From contig CM069610.1 in the NCBI GenBank assembly GCA_035771175.1, forward strand, positions 25,200,501-25,264,500: DNA of 64,000 bases, in the 5' to 3' direction. Positions 50,345 to 63,410 of this stretch are shown in pieces. Both the position numbers and the translations under genes were made by a program. Within the stretch, counting starts at the first letter, position 1; the number at the start of each line of letters is the position of its first letter. Origin of the DNA: Paratinospora sagittata. Lineage: Eukaryota; Streptophyta; Magnoliopsida; Ranunculales; Menispermaceae. Below the pieces are notes generated by a model. The model ran no database searches. It was not told the DNA's origin and was given only the letters and a program-made list of their open reading frames with translations.

Positions 50345-51532
50345 TTGCAAGTTAGATTGAGCTTTCCAAAATGTTTTTCAAAAGAAGAAAGTATTGATTC
50401 TTGCATTTGTCAAAACAAGCTTCGAATAGAATCAAAATTGCAATCTGTCTTGATGATAACGTCGTTGATCAGCAAGTCCTTCATTTTATCCCTTTTGTGC
50501 TTAGATTTGCAGAGGCTATCCATTGTTTTAAGTTGTAAGTATATATGAAGTGGTCTCGGTAAGATAACACAACAAAAAAGAACACATCAATTGTCTTGCA
50601 TCAAGAACACATCAAACAATAGCTTTCGAAGTCTACAAAGATCAAGCTAAAAGAACGAAGACAAATCTCATGCCTAAGTAAGGCATTTTGTTTGATCTTT
50701 GGTGTGTAGGGAAACCTCTCGATCAAGCTCAGCACTAAAACTCTGAAATCTGCAAAGTCTTCAAAATCACTTCGATATAGTATTTCATTTTGAAAAAATG
50801 TTTTCCGAATGGTTTTAATTATAATTTCAATGAGTTTTGAATTATTTAAAAGTTTTTAATCTTATACAATATGTTTTGAGTTAATGGAATGGTTCTTGAG
50901 TGTCAAAATATTAATTTTACAAAAATAAGGCTATCCAGCAATTTGCCAAGATTTTCCTGAAGGCACTAGCGCACTATCCGTGTTGACAGCACGCTGATAG
51001 GGTTCTATAACAAAACATTTGTTTTTCTGAAAAATTGTCTATACCGCGCTATCCCCTTTGATACTTCGCTATAAAGCTGTTGCCGTGACCTTTCCATTTT
51101 TAGTAAAATGGGCAATAGCGCGATATAGGCCTCGATAACACGCTATCGGAAAGTCCGTAAAACTCGAGCTCTCGGGTTTGTGTAATTCAATCTGCTATCG
51201 CCTGCTATTTGTCAATTGAGAACAAGATACACAACCCAATAGCACGCCATCCACGTCTGTGAAAAAAATCTGATATTTCTAACGAGAAAAATGTGGGCAC
51301 TTCTGCTTGCTCGATTTTTCTATTCCTTATACAATTTCTCCAGGTTGTCTTAATTGAAATATTCTCTACTAACACCTAGATGATTCCCATTGTCTCGCAC
51401 GCCCAAAACAACTTTAGATTAAACAATGTTTTGAATTCAAATCATTTTGTACTCTCTTGCCCTTTAACCCGCAACTTCTAATTTTATAAAACACTCATTC
51501 TCTGATTTTCAAAAATACAACACACACGATTT
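50345..51532 (+). repeat. Monomer 44 (B, 1188 bp)
   Basis: The tail carries GTGTAATTCAATC and GAACAAGATACAC, both repeated 4751 bp downstream at the end of monomer 48. Confidence 0.95.
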
Positions 51533-52720
51533 TTGCAAGTTAGATTGAGCTTTCCAAAGAGTTTTTCAAGAGAAGAAAGTATTGATTCTTGCATTTGTCA
51601 AAACAAGCTTCGAATAGAATCAAAATTGCAATCTGTCTTGATGATAACGTCGTTGATCAGCAAGTCCTTCATTTTATCCCTTTTGTGCTTAGATTTGCAG
51701 AGGCTATCCATTGTTTTAAGTTGCAAGTATATATGAAGTGGCCTCGGTAAGATAACACAACAAAAAAGAACACATCAATTGTCTTGCATCAAGAATACAT
51801 CAAACAATAGCTTTCGAAGTCTACAAAGATCAAGCTAAAAGAACGAAGACAAATCTCATGCCTAAGTAAGGCATTTTGTTTGATCTTTGGTGTGTAGCGT
51901 AACCTCTCGATCAATCTCAGCACTAAAACTCTGAAATCTGCAAAGTCTTCAAAATCACTTCGATATAGTATTTCATTTTGAAAAAATGTTTTCCGAAAGG
52001 TTTTAATCATAATTTCAATGAGTTTTGAATTATTTAAAAGTTTTTAATCTTATACAATATGTTTTGAGTTAATGGAATGGTTCTTGAGTGTCAAAATATT
52101 AATTTTACAAAAATAAGGCTATCCAGTAATTTGCCAAGATTTTCCTGAAGGCACTAGCGCACTATCCGTGTTGACAGCACGCTGATAGGGTTCTATAACA
52201 AAACATTTGTTTTTCTGAAAAATTGTCTATACCGCGCTATCCCCTTTGATACTTCGCTATAAAGCTGTTGCCGTGACCTTTCCATTTTTAGTAAAATGGG
52301 CAATAGCGCGATATAGGCCTTGATAACACGCTATCGGAAAGTCCGTAAAACTCGAGCTCTCGGGTTTGTGTATATCAATCTGCTATCGCCTGCTATCTGT
52401 CAATTGAGAACATGATACACCACCCAATAGCACGCTATCCACGTCTGTGAAAAAAATCTGATATTTCTAACGAGAAAAATGTGGGCACTTCTGCTTGCTC
52501 GATTTTTCTATTCCTTATACAATTTCTCCAGGTTGTCTTAATTGAAATATTCTCTACTAACACCTAGATGATTCCGATTGTCTCGCACGCCCAAAACAAC
52601 TTTAGATTAAACAATGTTTTGAATTCAAATCATTTTGTACTCTCTTGCCCTTTAACCCGCAACTTCTAATTTTATAAAACACTCATTCTCTGATTTTCAA
52701 AAATACAACACACACGATTT
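51533..52720 (+). repeat. Monomer 45 (B, 1188 bp)
   Basis: It shares AAGAATACATC, TAGGCCTTGATAAC and GATTCCGATTGTC with monomer 49. Confidence 0.95.
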
Positions 52721-53908
52721 TTGCAAGTTAGATTGAGCTTTCCAAAGTGTTTTTCAAGAGAAGAAAGTATTGATTCTTGCATTTGTCAAACCAAGCTTCG
52801 AATAGAATCAAAATTGCAATCTGTCTTGATGATAACGTCGTTGATCAGCAAGTCCTTCATTTTATCCCTTTTGTGCTTAGATTTGCAGAGGCTATCCATT
52901 GTTTTAAGTTGTAAGTATATATGAAGTGGCCTCGGTAAGATAACACAACAAAAAAGAACACATCAATTGTCTTGCATCAAGAACACATCGAACAATAGCT
53001 TTCGAAGTCTACAAAGATCAAGCTAAAAGAACGAAGACAAATCTCATGCCTAAGTAAGGCATTTTGTTTGATCTTTGGTGTGTAGCGTAACCTCTCGATC
53101 AATCTCAGCACTAAAACTCTGAAATCTGCAAAGTCTTCAAAATCACTTCGATATAGTATTTCATTTTGAAAAAATGTTTTCCGAAAGGTTTTAATCATAA
53201 TTTCAATGAGTTTTGAATTATTTAAAAGTTTTTAATCTTATACAATATGTTTTGAGTTAATGGAATGGTTCTTGAGTGTCAAAATATTAATTTTACAAAA
53301 ATAAGGCTATCCAGTAATTTGCCAAGATTTTCCTGAAGGCACTAGCGCACTATCCGTGTTGACAGCACGCTGATAGGGTTCTATAACAAAACATTTGTTT
53401 TTCTGAAAAATTGTCTATACCGCGCTATCCCCTTTGATACTTCGCTATAAAGCTGTTGTCGTGACCTTTCCATTTTTAGTAAAATGGGCAATAGCGCGAT
53501 ATAGGCCTCGATAACACGCTATCGGAAAGTCCGTAAAACTCGAGCTCTCGGGTTTGTGTATATCAATCTGCTATCGCCTGCTATCTGTCAATTGAGAACA
53601 TGATACACAACCCAATAGCACGCTATCCACGTCTGTGAAAAAAATCAGATATTTCTAACGAGAAAAATGTGGGCACTTCTGCTTGCTCGATTTTTCTATT
53701 CCTTATACAATTTCTCCAGGTTGTCTTAATTGAAATATTCTCTACTAACACCTAGATGATTCCCATTGTCTCGCACGCCCAAAACAACTTTAGATTAAAC
53801 AATGTTTTGAATTCAAATCATTTTGTACTCTCTTGCCCTTTAACCCGCAACTTCTAATTTTATAAAACACTCATTCTCTGATTTTCAAAAATACAACACA
53901 CACGATTT
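52721..53908 (+). repeat. Monomer 46 (B, 1188 bp)
   Basis: It shares TCAAACCAAGCTTCG, ACACATCGAACAATAG and AAAATCAGATATTTC with monomer 50. Confidence 0.95.
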
Positions 53909-55095
53909 TTGCAAGTTAGATTGGGCTTTCCAAAGAGTTTGTCAAGAGAAGAAAGTATTGAATCTTGCATTTGTTAAAACAAGCTTCGAATAGAATCAAA
54001 ATTGCAATCTGTCTTGATGATAACGTCGTTGATCAGCAAGTCCTTCATTTTATCCCTTTTGTGCTTAGATTTGCAGAGGCTAACCATTGGTTTAAGTTGT
54101 AAGTATATATGAAGTGGTCTCGGTAAGATAACACAACAAAAAAGAACACATCAATTGTCTTGCATCAAGAACACATCAAACAATAGCTTTCGAAGTCTAC
54201 AAAGATCAAACTAAAAGAACGAAGACAAATCTCATGCCTAAGTAAGGCATTTTGTTTGATCTTTGGTGTGTAGCGTAACCTCTCGATCAATCTCAGCACT
54301 AAAACTCTGAAATCTGCAAAGTCTTCAAAATCACTTCGATATAGTATTTCATTTTGAAAAAATGTTTTCCGAAAGGTTTTAATCATAATTTCAATGAGTT
54401 TTGAATTATTTAAAAGTTTTTAATCTTATACAATATGTTTTGAGTTAATGGAATGGTTCTTGAGTGTCAAAATATTAATTTTACAAAAATAAGGCTATCC
54501 AGCAATTTGCCAAGATTTTCCTGAAGGCACTAGCGCACTATCCGTGTTGACAGCACGCTGATAGGGTCCTATAACAAAACATTTATTTTTCTGAAAAATT
54601 GTCTATACCGCGCTATCCCCTTTGATACTTCGCTATAAAGCTGTTGCCGTGACCTTTCCATTTTTAGTAAAATGGGCAATAGCGCGATATAGGCCTCGAT
54701 AACACGCTATCGGAAAGTCCGTAAAACTCGAGCTCTCGGGTTTGTGTATATCAATCTGCTATCGCCTGCTATCTATCAATTGAGAACATGATACACAACC
54801 CAATAGCACGTTATCCACGTCTGTGAAAAAAATCTGATATTTCTAACGAGAAAAATGTGGGCACTTCTGCTTGCTCGATTTTTCTATTCCTTATACAATT
54901 TCTCCAGGTTGTCTTAATTGAAATATTCTCTACTAACACCTAGATGATTTCCATTGTCTCGCACGCCCAAAACAACTTAGATTAAACAATGTTTTGAATT
55001 CAAATCATTTTGTACTCTCTTGCCCTTTAACCCGCAACTTCTAATTTTATAAAACACTCATTCTCTGATTTTCAAAAATACAACACACACGATTT
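53909..55095 (+). repeat. Monomer 47 (B, 1187 bp)
   Basis: Several private changes lie in the front (TTGGGCTTTCC, GAGTTTGTCAAG, GCTAACCATTGGTTT). A 1 bp deletion gives AACAACTTAGATT near 54971. The plus-strand short open frame is interrupted here. Confidence 0.95.
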
Positions 55096-56283
55096 TTGCA
55101 AGTTAGATTGAGCTTTCCAAAGAGTTTTTCAAGAGAAGAAAGTATTGATTCTTGCATTTGTCAAAACAAGCTTCGAATAGAATCAAAATTGCAATCTGTC
55201 TTGATGATAACGTCGTTGATCAGCAAGTCCTTCATTTTATCCCTTTTGTGCTTAGATTTGCAGAGGCTATCCATTGTTTTAAGTTGCAAGTATATATGAA
55301 GTGGCCTCGGTAAGATAACACAACAAAAAAGAACACATCAATTGTCTTGCATCAAGAATACATCAAACAATAGCTTTCGAAGTCTACAAAGATCAAGCTA
55401 AAAGAACAAAGACAAATCTCATGCCTAAGTAAGGCATTTTGTTTGATCTTTGGTGTGTAGCGTAACCTCTCGATCAATCTCAGCACTAAAACTCTGAAAT
55501 CTGCAAAGTCTTCAAAATCACTTCGATATAGTATTTCATTTTGAAAAAATGTTTTCCGAAAGGTTTTAATCATAATTTCAATGAGTTTTGAATTATTTAA
55601 AAGTTTTTAATCTTATACAATATGTTTTGAGTTAATGGAATGGTTCTTGAGTGTCAAAATATTAATTTTACAAAAATAAGGCTATCCAGTAATTTGCCAA
55701 GATTTTCCTGAAGGCACTAGCGCACTATCCGTGTTGACAGCACGCTGATAGGGTTCTATAACAAAACATTTGTTTTTCTGAAAAATTGTCTATACCGCGC
55801 TATCCCCTTTGATACTTCGCTATAAAGCTGTTGCCGTGACTTTTCCATTTTTAGTAAAATGGGCAATAGCGCGATATAGGCCTCGATAACACGCTATCGG
55901 AAAGTCCGTAAAACTCGAGCTCTCGGGTTTGTGTAATTCAATCTGCTATCGCCTGCTATTTGTCAATTGAGAACAAGATACACAACCCAATAGCACGCCA
56001 TCCACGTCTGTGAAAAAAATCTGATATTTCTAACGAGAAAAATGTGGGCACTTCTGCTTGCTCGATTTTTCTATTCCTTATACAATTTCTCCAGGTTGTC
56101 TTAATTGAAATATTCTCTACTAACACCTAGATGATTCCCATTGTCTCGCACGCCCAAAACAACTTTAGATTAAACAATGTTTTGAATTCAAATCATTTTG
56201 TACTCTCTTGCCCTTTAACCCGCAACTTCTAATTTTATAAAACACTCATTCTCTGATTTTCAAAAATACAACACACACGATTT
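55096..56283 (+). repeat. Monomer 48 (B, 1188 bp)
   Basis: The tail repeats the GTGTAATTCAATC and GAACAAGATACAC variants of monomer 44. Confidence 0.95.
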
Positions 56284-57471
56284 TTGCAAGTTAGATTGAG
56301 CTTTCCAAAGAGTTTTTCAAGAGAAGAAAGTTTTGATTCTTGCATTTGTCAAAACAAGCTTCGAATAGAATCAAAATTGCAATCTGTCTTGATGATAACG
56401 TCGTTGATCAGCAAGTCCTTCATTTTATCCCTTTTGTGCTTAGATTTGCAGAGGCTATCCATTGTTTTAAGTTGCAAGTATATATGAAGTGGCCTCGGTA
56501 AGATAACACAACAAAAAAGAACACATCAATTGTCTTGCATCAAGAATACATCAAACAATAGCTTTCGAAGTCTACAAAGATCAAGCTAAAAGAACGAAGA
56601 CAAATCTCATGCCTAAGTAAGGCATTTTGTTTGATCTTTGGTGTGTAGCGTAACCTCTCGATCAATCTCAGCACTAAAACTCTGAAATCTGCAAAGTCTT
56701 CAAAATCACTTCGATATAGTATTTCATTTTGAAAAAATGTTTTCCGAAAGGTTTTAATCATAATTTCAATGAGTTTTGAATTATTTAAAAGTTTTTAATC
56801 TTATACAATATGTTTTGAGTTAATGGAATGGTTCTTGAGTGTCAAAATATTAATTTTACAAAAATAAGGCTATCCAGTAATTTGCCAAGATTTTCCTGAA
56901 GGCACTAGCGCACTATCCGTGTTGACAGCACGCTGATAGGGTTCTATAACAAAACATTTGTTTTTCTGAAAAATTGTCTATACCGCGCTATCCCCTTTGA
57001 TACTTCGCTATAAAGTTGTTGCCGTGACTTTTCCATTTTTAGTAAAATGGGCAATAGCGCGATATAGGCCTTGATAACACGCTATCGGAAAGTCCGTAAA
57101 ACTCGAGCTCTCGGGTTTGTGTATATCAATCTGCTATCGCCTGCTATCTGTCAATTGAGAACATGATACACCACCCAATAGCACGCTATCCACGTCTGTG
57201 AAAAAAATCTGATATTTCTAACGAGAAAAATGTGGGCACTTCTGCTTGCTCGATTTTTCTATTCCTTATACAATTTCTCCAGGTTGTCTTAATTGAAATA
57301 TTCTCTACTAACACCTAGATGATTCCGATTGTCTCGCACGCCCAAAACAACTTTAGATTAAACAATGTTTTGAATTCAAATCATTTTGTACTCTCTTGCC
57401 CTTTAACCCGCAACTTCTAATTTTATAAAACACTCATTCTCTGATTTTCAAAAATACAACACACACGATTT
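56284..57471 (+). repeat. Monomer 49 (B, 1188 bp)
   Basis: It is a counterpart of monomer 45 at an offset of 4751 bp, with TAGGCCTTGATAAC and GATTCCGATTGTC. Confidence 0.95.
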
Positions 57472-58659
57472 TTGCAAGTTAGATTGAGCTTTCCAAAGTG
57501 TTTTTCAAGAGAAGAAAGTATTGATTCTTGCATTTGTCAAACCAAGCTTCGAATAGAATCAAAATTGCAATCTGTCTTGATGATAACGTCGTTGATCAGC
57601 AAGTCCTTCATTTTATCCCTTTTGTGCTTAGATTTGCAGAGGCTATCCATTGTTTTAAGTTGTAAGTATATATGAAGTGGCCTCGGTAAGATAACACAAC
57701 AAAAAAGAACACATCAATTGTCTTGCATCAAGAACACATCGAACAATAGCTTTCGAAGTCTACAAAGATCAAGCTAAAAGAACGAAGACAAATCTCATGC
57801 CTAAGTAAGGCATTTTGTTTGATCTTTGGTGTGTAGCGTAACCTCTCGATCAATCTCAGCACTAAAACTCTGAAATCTGCAAAGTCTTCAAAATCACTTC
57901 GATATAGTATTTCATTTTGAAAAAATGTTTTCCGAAAGGTTTTAATCATAATTTCAATGAGTTTTGAATTATTTAAAAGTTTTTAATCTTATACAATATG
58001 TTTTGAGTTAATGGAATGGTTCTTGAGTGTCAAAATATTAATTTTACAAAAATAAGGCTATCCAGTAATTTGCCAAGATTTTCCTGAAGGCACTAGCGCA
58101 CTATCCGTGTTGACAGCACGCTGATAGGGTTCTATAACAAAACATTTGTTTTTCTGAAAAATTGTCTATACCGCGCTATCCCCTTTGATACTTCGCTATA
58201 AAGCTGTTGCCGTGACCTTTCCATTTTTAGTAAAATGGGCAATAGCGCGATATAGGCCTCGATAACACGCTATCGGAAAGTCCGTAAAACTCGAGCTCTC
58301 GGGTTTGTGTATATCAATCTGCTATCGCCTGCTATCTGTCAATTGAGAACATGATACACAACCCAATAGCACGCTATCCACGTCTGTGAAAAAAATCAGA
58401 TATTTCTAACGAGAAAAATGTGGGCACTTCTGCTTGCTCGATTTTTCTATTCCTTATACAATTTCTCCAGGTTGTCTTAATTGAAATATTCTCTACTAAC
58501 ACCTAGATGATTCCCATTGTCTCGCACGCCCAAAACAACTTTAGATTAAACAATGTTTTGAATTCAAATCATTCTGTACTCTCTTGCACTTTAACCCGCA
58601 ACTTCTAATTTTATAAAACACTCATTCTCTAATTTTCAAAAATACAACACACACGATTT
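57472..58659 (+). repeat. Monomer 50 (B, 1188 bp)
   Basis: It is a counterpart of monomer 46 at an offset of 4751 bp. The match weakens after about 58400. Confidence 0.95.
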
Positions 58660-59846
58660 TTGCAAGTTAGATTGAGCTTTCCAAAGAGTTTTTCAAGAGA
58701 AGAAAGTATTGATTCTTGCATTTGTCAAAACAAGCTTCGAATAGAATCAAAATTGCAATCTGTCTTGATGATAACGTCGTTGATCAGCAAGTCCTTCATT
58801 TTATCCCTTTTGTGCTTAGATTTGCAGAGGCTATCCATTGTTTTAAGTTGTAAGTACATATGAAGTGGTCTCGGTAAGATAACACAACAAAAAAGAACAC
58901 ATCAATTGTCTTGCATCAAAAACACATCAAACAATAGCTTTCGAAGTCTACAAAGATCAAGCTAAAAGAACGAAGACATATCTCATGCCTAAGTAAGGCA
59001 TTAGTTTGATCTTTGGTGTGTAGGGAAACCTCTCGATCAATCTCAGCACTAAAACTCTGAAATCTGCAAAGTCTTCAAAATCACTTCGATATAGTATTTC
59101 ATTTAAAAAAAATGTTTTCCGAAAGGTTTTAATCATAATTTCAATGAGTTTTGAATTATTGAAAAGTTTTTAATCTTATACAATATGTTTTGAGTTAATG
59201 GAATGGTTCTTGAGTGTCAAAATATTAATTTTACAAAAATAAGGCTATCCAGCAATTTGCCAAGATTTTCCTGAAGGCACCAGCGCACTATCCGTGTTGA
59301 CAGCACGCTGATAGGGTTCTATAACAAAACATTTGTTTTTCTGAAAAATTGTCTATACCGCGCTATTCACTTTGATACTTCGCTATAAAGCTGTTGCCGT
59401 GACCTTTCCATTTTTAGTAAAATGGGCAATAGCGCGATACAGGCCTCCATAACACGCTATCGGAAAGTCCGTAAAACTCGAGCTCTCGGGTTTGTGTATA
59501 TCAATCTGCTATCGCCTGCTATCTGTCAATTGAGAACATGATACACAACCCAATAGCACGCTATCCACGTCTGTGAAAAAAATCAGATATTTCTAACGAG
59601 AAAAATGTGGGCACTTCTGCTTGCTCGATTTTTCTATTCCTTATACAATTTCTCCAGGTTGTCTTAATTGAAATATTCTCTACTAACAACTAGATGATTC
59701 CCATTGTCTCGCACGCCCAAAACAACTTTAGATTAAACAATGTTTTGAATTCAAATAATTTTGTACTCTCTTGCCCTTTAACCCGCAGCTTCTAATTTTA
59801 TAAAACACTCATTCTCTGATTTTCAAAAATACAACACACACGATTT
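58660..59846 (+). repeat. Monomer 51 (B with A-like bases, 1187 bp)
   Basis: It has GAAGACATATCTCATGCC and AAGGCATTAGTTTG, which join the A-type ATATCTC and ATTAGTTTG to the B-type AAGTAAGG. It also has CATTTAAAAAAAATG and GGCACCAGCGCAC. Confidence 0.95.
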
Positions 59847-61034
59847 TTGCATGTTCGATTGAGCTTTCCAAAGAGTTTTTCAAGAGAAGAAAGTATTGAT
59901 TCTTGCATTTGTCAAAACAAGCTTCGAATAGAATCAAAATTGCAATCTGTCTTGATGATAACGTCGTTGATCAGCAAGTCCTTCATTTTATCCCTTTTGT
60001 GCTTAGATTTGCAGAGGCTATCCATTGTTTTAAGTTGCAAGTATATATGAAGTGGCCTCGGTAAGATAACACAACAAAAAAGAACACATCAATTGTCTTG
60101 CATCAAGAACACATCAAACAATAGCTTTCGAAGTCTACAAAGATCAAGCTAAAAGAACGAAGACAAATCTCATGCCTAAGTAAGGCATTTTGTTTGATCT
60201 TTGGTGTGTAGCGTAACCTCTCGATCAATCTCAGCACTAAAACTCTGAAATCTGCAAAGTCTTCAAAATCAATTCGATATAGTATTTCATTTTGAAAAAA
60301 TGTTTTCCGAAAGGTTTTAATCATAATTTCAATGAGTTTTGAATTATTTAAAAGTTTTTAATCTTATACAATATGTTTTGAGTTAATGGAATGGTTCTTG
60401 AGTGTCAAAATATTAATTTTACAAAAATGAGGCTATCCAGTAATTTGCCAAGATTTTCCTGAAGGCACTAGCGCACTATCCGTGTTGACAGCACGCTGAT
60501 GGGGTTCTATAACAAAACATTTGTTTTTCTGAAAAATTGTCTATACCGCACTATCCCCTTTGATACTTCGCTATAAAGCTGTTGCCGTGACCTTTCCATT
60601 TTTAGTAAAATGGGCAATAGCGCGATATAGGCCTCCATAACACGCTATCGGAAAGTCCGTAAAACTCGAGCTCTCGGGTTTGTGTATATCAATCTGCTAT
60701 CGCCTTCTATCTGTCAATTGAGAACATGATACACCACCCAATAGCACGCTATCCACGTCTGTGAAAAAAATCTGATATTTCTAACGAGAAAAATGTGGGC
60801 ACTTCTGCTTGCTCGATTTTTCTATTCCTTATACAATTTCTCCAGGTTGTCTTAATTGAAATATTCTCTACTAACACCTAGATGATTCCCATTGTCTCGC
60901 ACGCCCAAAACAACTTTAGATTAAACAATGTTTTGAATTCAAATCATTTTGTACTCTCTTGCCCTTTAACCCGCAACTTCTAATTTTATAAAACACTCAT
61001 TCTCTGATTTTCAAAAATACCACACACACGATTT
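59847..61034 (+). repeat. Monomer 52 (B, 1188 bp)
   Basis: The anchor is changed to TTGCATGTTCGATTG. ATACCGCACTATCC and CGCCTTCTATC lie in the palindrome cluster. Confidence 0.95.
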
Positions 61035-62222
61035 TTGAAAGTTAGATTGAGCTTTCCAAAGAGTTTTTCAAGAGAAGAAAGTATTGATTCTTGCATTTGT
61101 CAAAACAAGCTTCGAATAGAATCAAAATTGCAATCTGTCTTGATGATAACGTCGTTGATCAGCAAGTCCTTCATTTTATCCCTTTTGTGCTTAGATTTGC
61201 AGAGGCTATCCATTGTTTTAATTTGTAAGTACATATGAAGTGGCCTCGGTAAGATAACGCAACAAAAAAGAACACATCAATTGTCTTGCATCAAGAACAC
61301 ATCAAACAATAGCTTTCGAAGTCTACAAAGATCAAGCTAAAAGAACGAAGACAAATCTCATGCCTAAGTAAGGCATTTTGTTTGATCTTTGGTGTGTAGC
61401 GTAACCTCTCGATCAATCTCAGCACTAAAACTCTGAAATCTGCAAAGTCTTCAAAATCACTTCGATATAGTATTTCATTTTGAAAAAATGTTTTCCGAAA
61501 GGTTTTAATCATAATTTCAATGAGTTTTGAATTATATAAAAGTTTTTAATCTTATACAATATGTTTTGAGTTAATGGAATGGTTCTTGAGTGTCAAAATA
61601 TTAATTTTACAAAAATAAGGCTATCCAGTAATTTGCCAAGATTTTCCTGAAGGCACTAGCGCACTATCCGTGTTGACAGCACGCTGATAGGGTTATATAA
61701 CAAAACATTTGTTTTTCTGAAAAATTGTCTATACCGCGCTATCCCCTTTGATACTTCGCTATAAAGCTGTTGCCGTGACCTTTCCATTTTTAGTAAAATG
61801 GGCAATAGCGCGATATAGGCCTCGATAACACGCTATCGGAAAGTCCGTAAAACTCGAGCTCTCGGGTTTGTGTATATCAATCTGCTATCGCCTGCTATCT
61901 GTCAATTGAGAACATGATACACAACCCAATAGCACACTATCCACGTCTGTGAAAAAAATCTGATATTTCTAACGAGAAAAATGTGGGCACTTCTGCTTGC
62001 TCGATTTTTCTATTCCTTATACAATTTCTCCAGGTTGTCTTAATTGAAATATTCTCTACTAACACCTAGATGATTCCCATTGTCTCGCACGCCCAAAACA
62101 ACTTTAGATTAAACAATGTTTTGAATTCAAATCATTTTGTACTCTCTTGCCCTTTAACCCGCAACTTCTAATTTTATAAAACACTCATTCTCTGATTTTC
62201 AAAAATACCACACACACGATTT
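61035..62222 (+). repeat. Monomer 53 (B, 1188 bp; duplicate of 54)
   Basis: Linked private variants are TTGAAAGTTAG, TTTAATTTGTAAGTACATATG, ATAACGCAACAAAA, AATTATATAAAAG, GGGTTATATAAC and TAGCACACTATCC. All recur in monomer 54. Confidence 0.96.
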
Positions 62223-63410
62223 TTGAAAGTTAGATTGAGCTTTCCAAAGAGTTTTTCAAGAGAAGAAAGTATTGATTCTTGCATTTGTCAAAACAAGCTT
62301 CGAATAGAATCAAAATTGCAATCTGTCTTGATGATAACGTCGTTGATCAGCAAGTCCTTCATTTTATCCCTTTTGTGCTTAGATTTGCAGAGGCTATCCA
62401 TTGTTTTAATTTGTAAGTACATATGAAGTGGCCTCGGTAAGATAACGCAACAAAAAAGAACACATCAATTGTCTTGCATCAAGAACACATCAAACAATAG
62501 CTTTCGAAGTCTACAAAGATCAAGCTAAAAGAACGAAGACAAATCTCATGCCTAAGTAAGGCATTTTGTTTGATCTTTGGTGTGTAGCGTAACCTCTCGA
62601 TCAATCTCAGCACTAAAACTCTGAAATCTGCAAAGTCTTCAAAATCACTTCGATATAGTATTTCATTTTGAAAAAATGTTTTCCGAAAGGTTTTAATCAT
62701 AATTTCAATGAGTTTTGAATTATATAAAAGTTTTTAATCTTATACAATATGTTTTGAGTTAATGGAATGGTTCTTGAGTGTCAAAATATTAATTTTACAA
62801 AAATAAGGCTATCCAGTAATTTGCCAAGATTTTCCTGAAGGCACTAGCGCACTATCCGTGTTGACAGCACGCTGATAGGGTTATATAACAAAACATTTGT
62901 TTTTCTGAAAAATTGTCTATACCGCGCTATCCCCTTTGATACTTCGCTATAAAGCTGTTGCCGTGACCTTTCCATTTTTAGTAAAATGGGCAATAGCGCG
63001 ATATAGGCCTCGATAACACGCTATCGGAAAGTCCGTAAAACTCGAGCTCTCGGGTTTGTGTATATCAATCTGCTATCGCCTGCTATCTGTCAATTGAGAA
63101 CATGATACACAACCCAATAGCACACTATCCACGTCTGTGAAAAAAATCTGATATTTCTAACGAGAAAAATGTGGGCACTTCTGCTTGCTCGATTTTTCTA
63201 TTCCTTATACAATTTCTCCAGGTTGTCTTAATTGAAATATTCTCTACTAACACCTAGATGATTCCCATTGTCTCGCACGCCCAAAACAACTTTAGATTAA
63301 ACAATGTTTTGAATTCAAATAATTTTGTACTCTCCTTCCCTTTAACCCGCAACTTCTAATTTTATAAAACACTCATTCTCTGATTTTCAAAAATACAACA
63401 CACACGATTT
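62223..63410 (+). repeat. Monomer 54 (B, 1188 bp; duplicate of 53)
   Basis: It carries every private variant of monomer 53. By eye I see no difference over roughly 1.1 kb; the two diverge only in the last part (CAAATAATTTTG and CTCCTTCCC near 63317-63340). Confidence 0.96.

Larger units (their letters stand above)
51180..58400 (+). repeat. Family B four-monomer higher-order repeat (4751 bp), second pair
   Basis: The stretch at about 51180-53650 recurs at about 55930-58400. Shared rare variants are GTGTAATTCAATC, GAACAAGATACAC, TAGGCCTTGATAAC, GATTCCGATTGTC, TCAAACCAAGCTTCG and AAAATCAGATATTTC. The monomers between the two copies do not show the same linkage. Confidence 0.85.
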
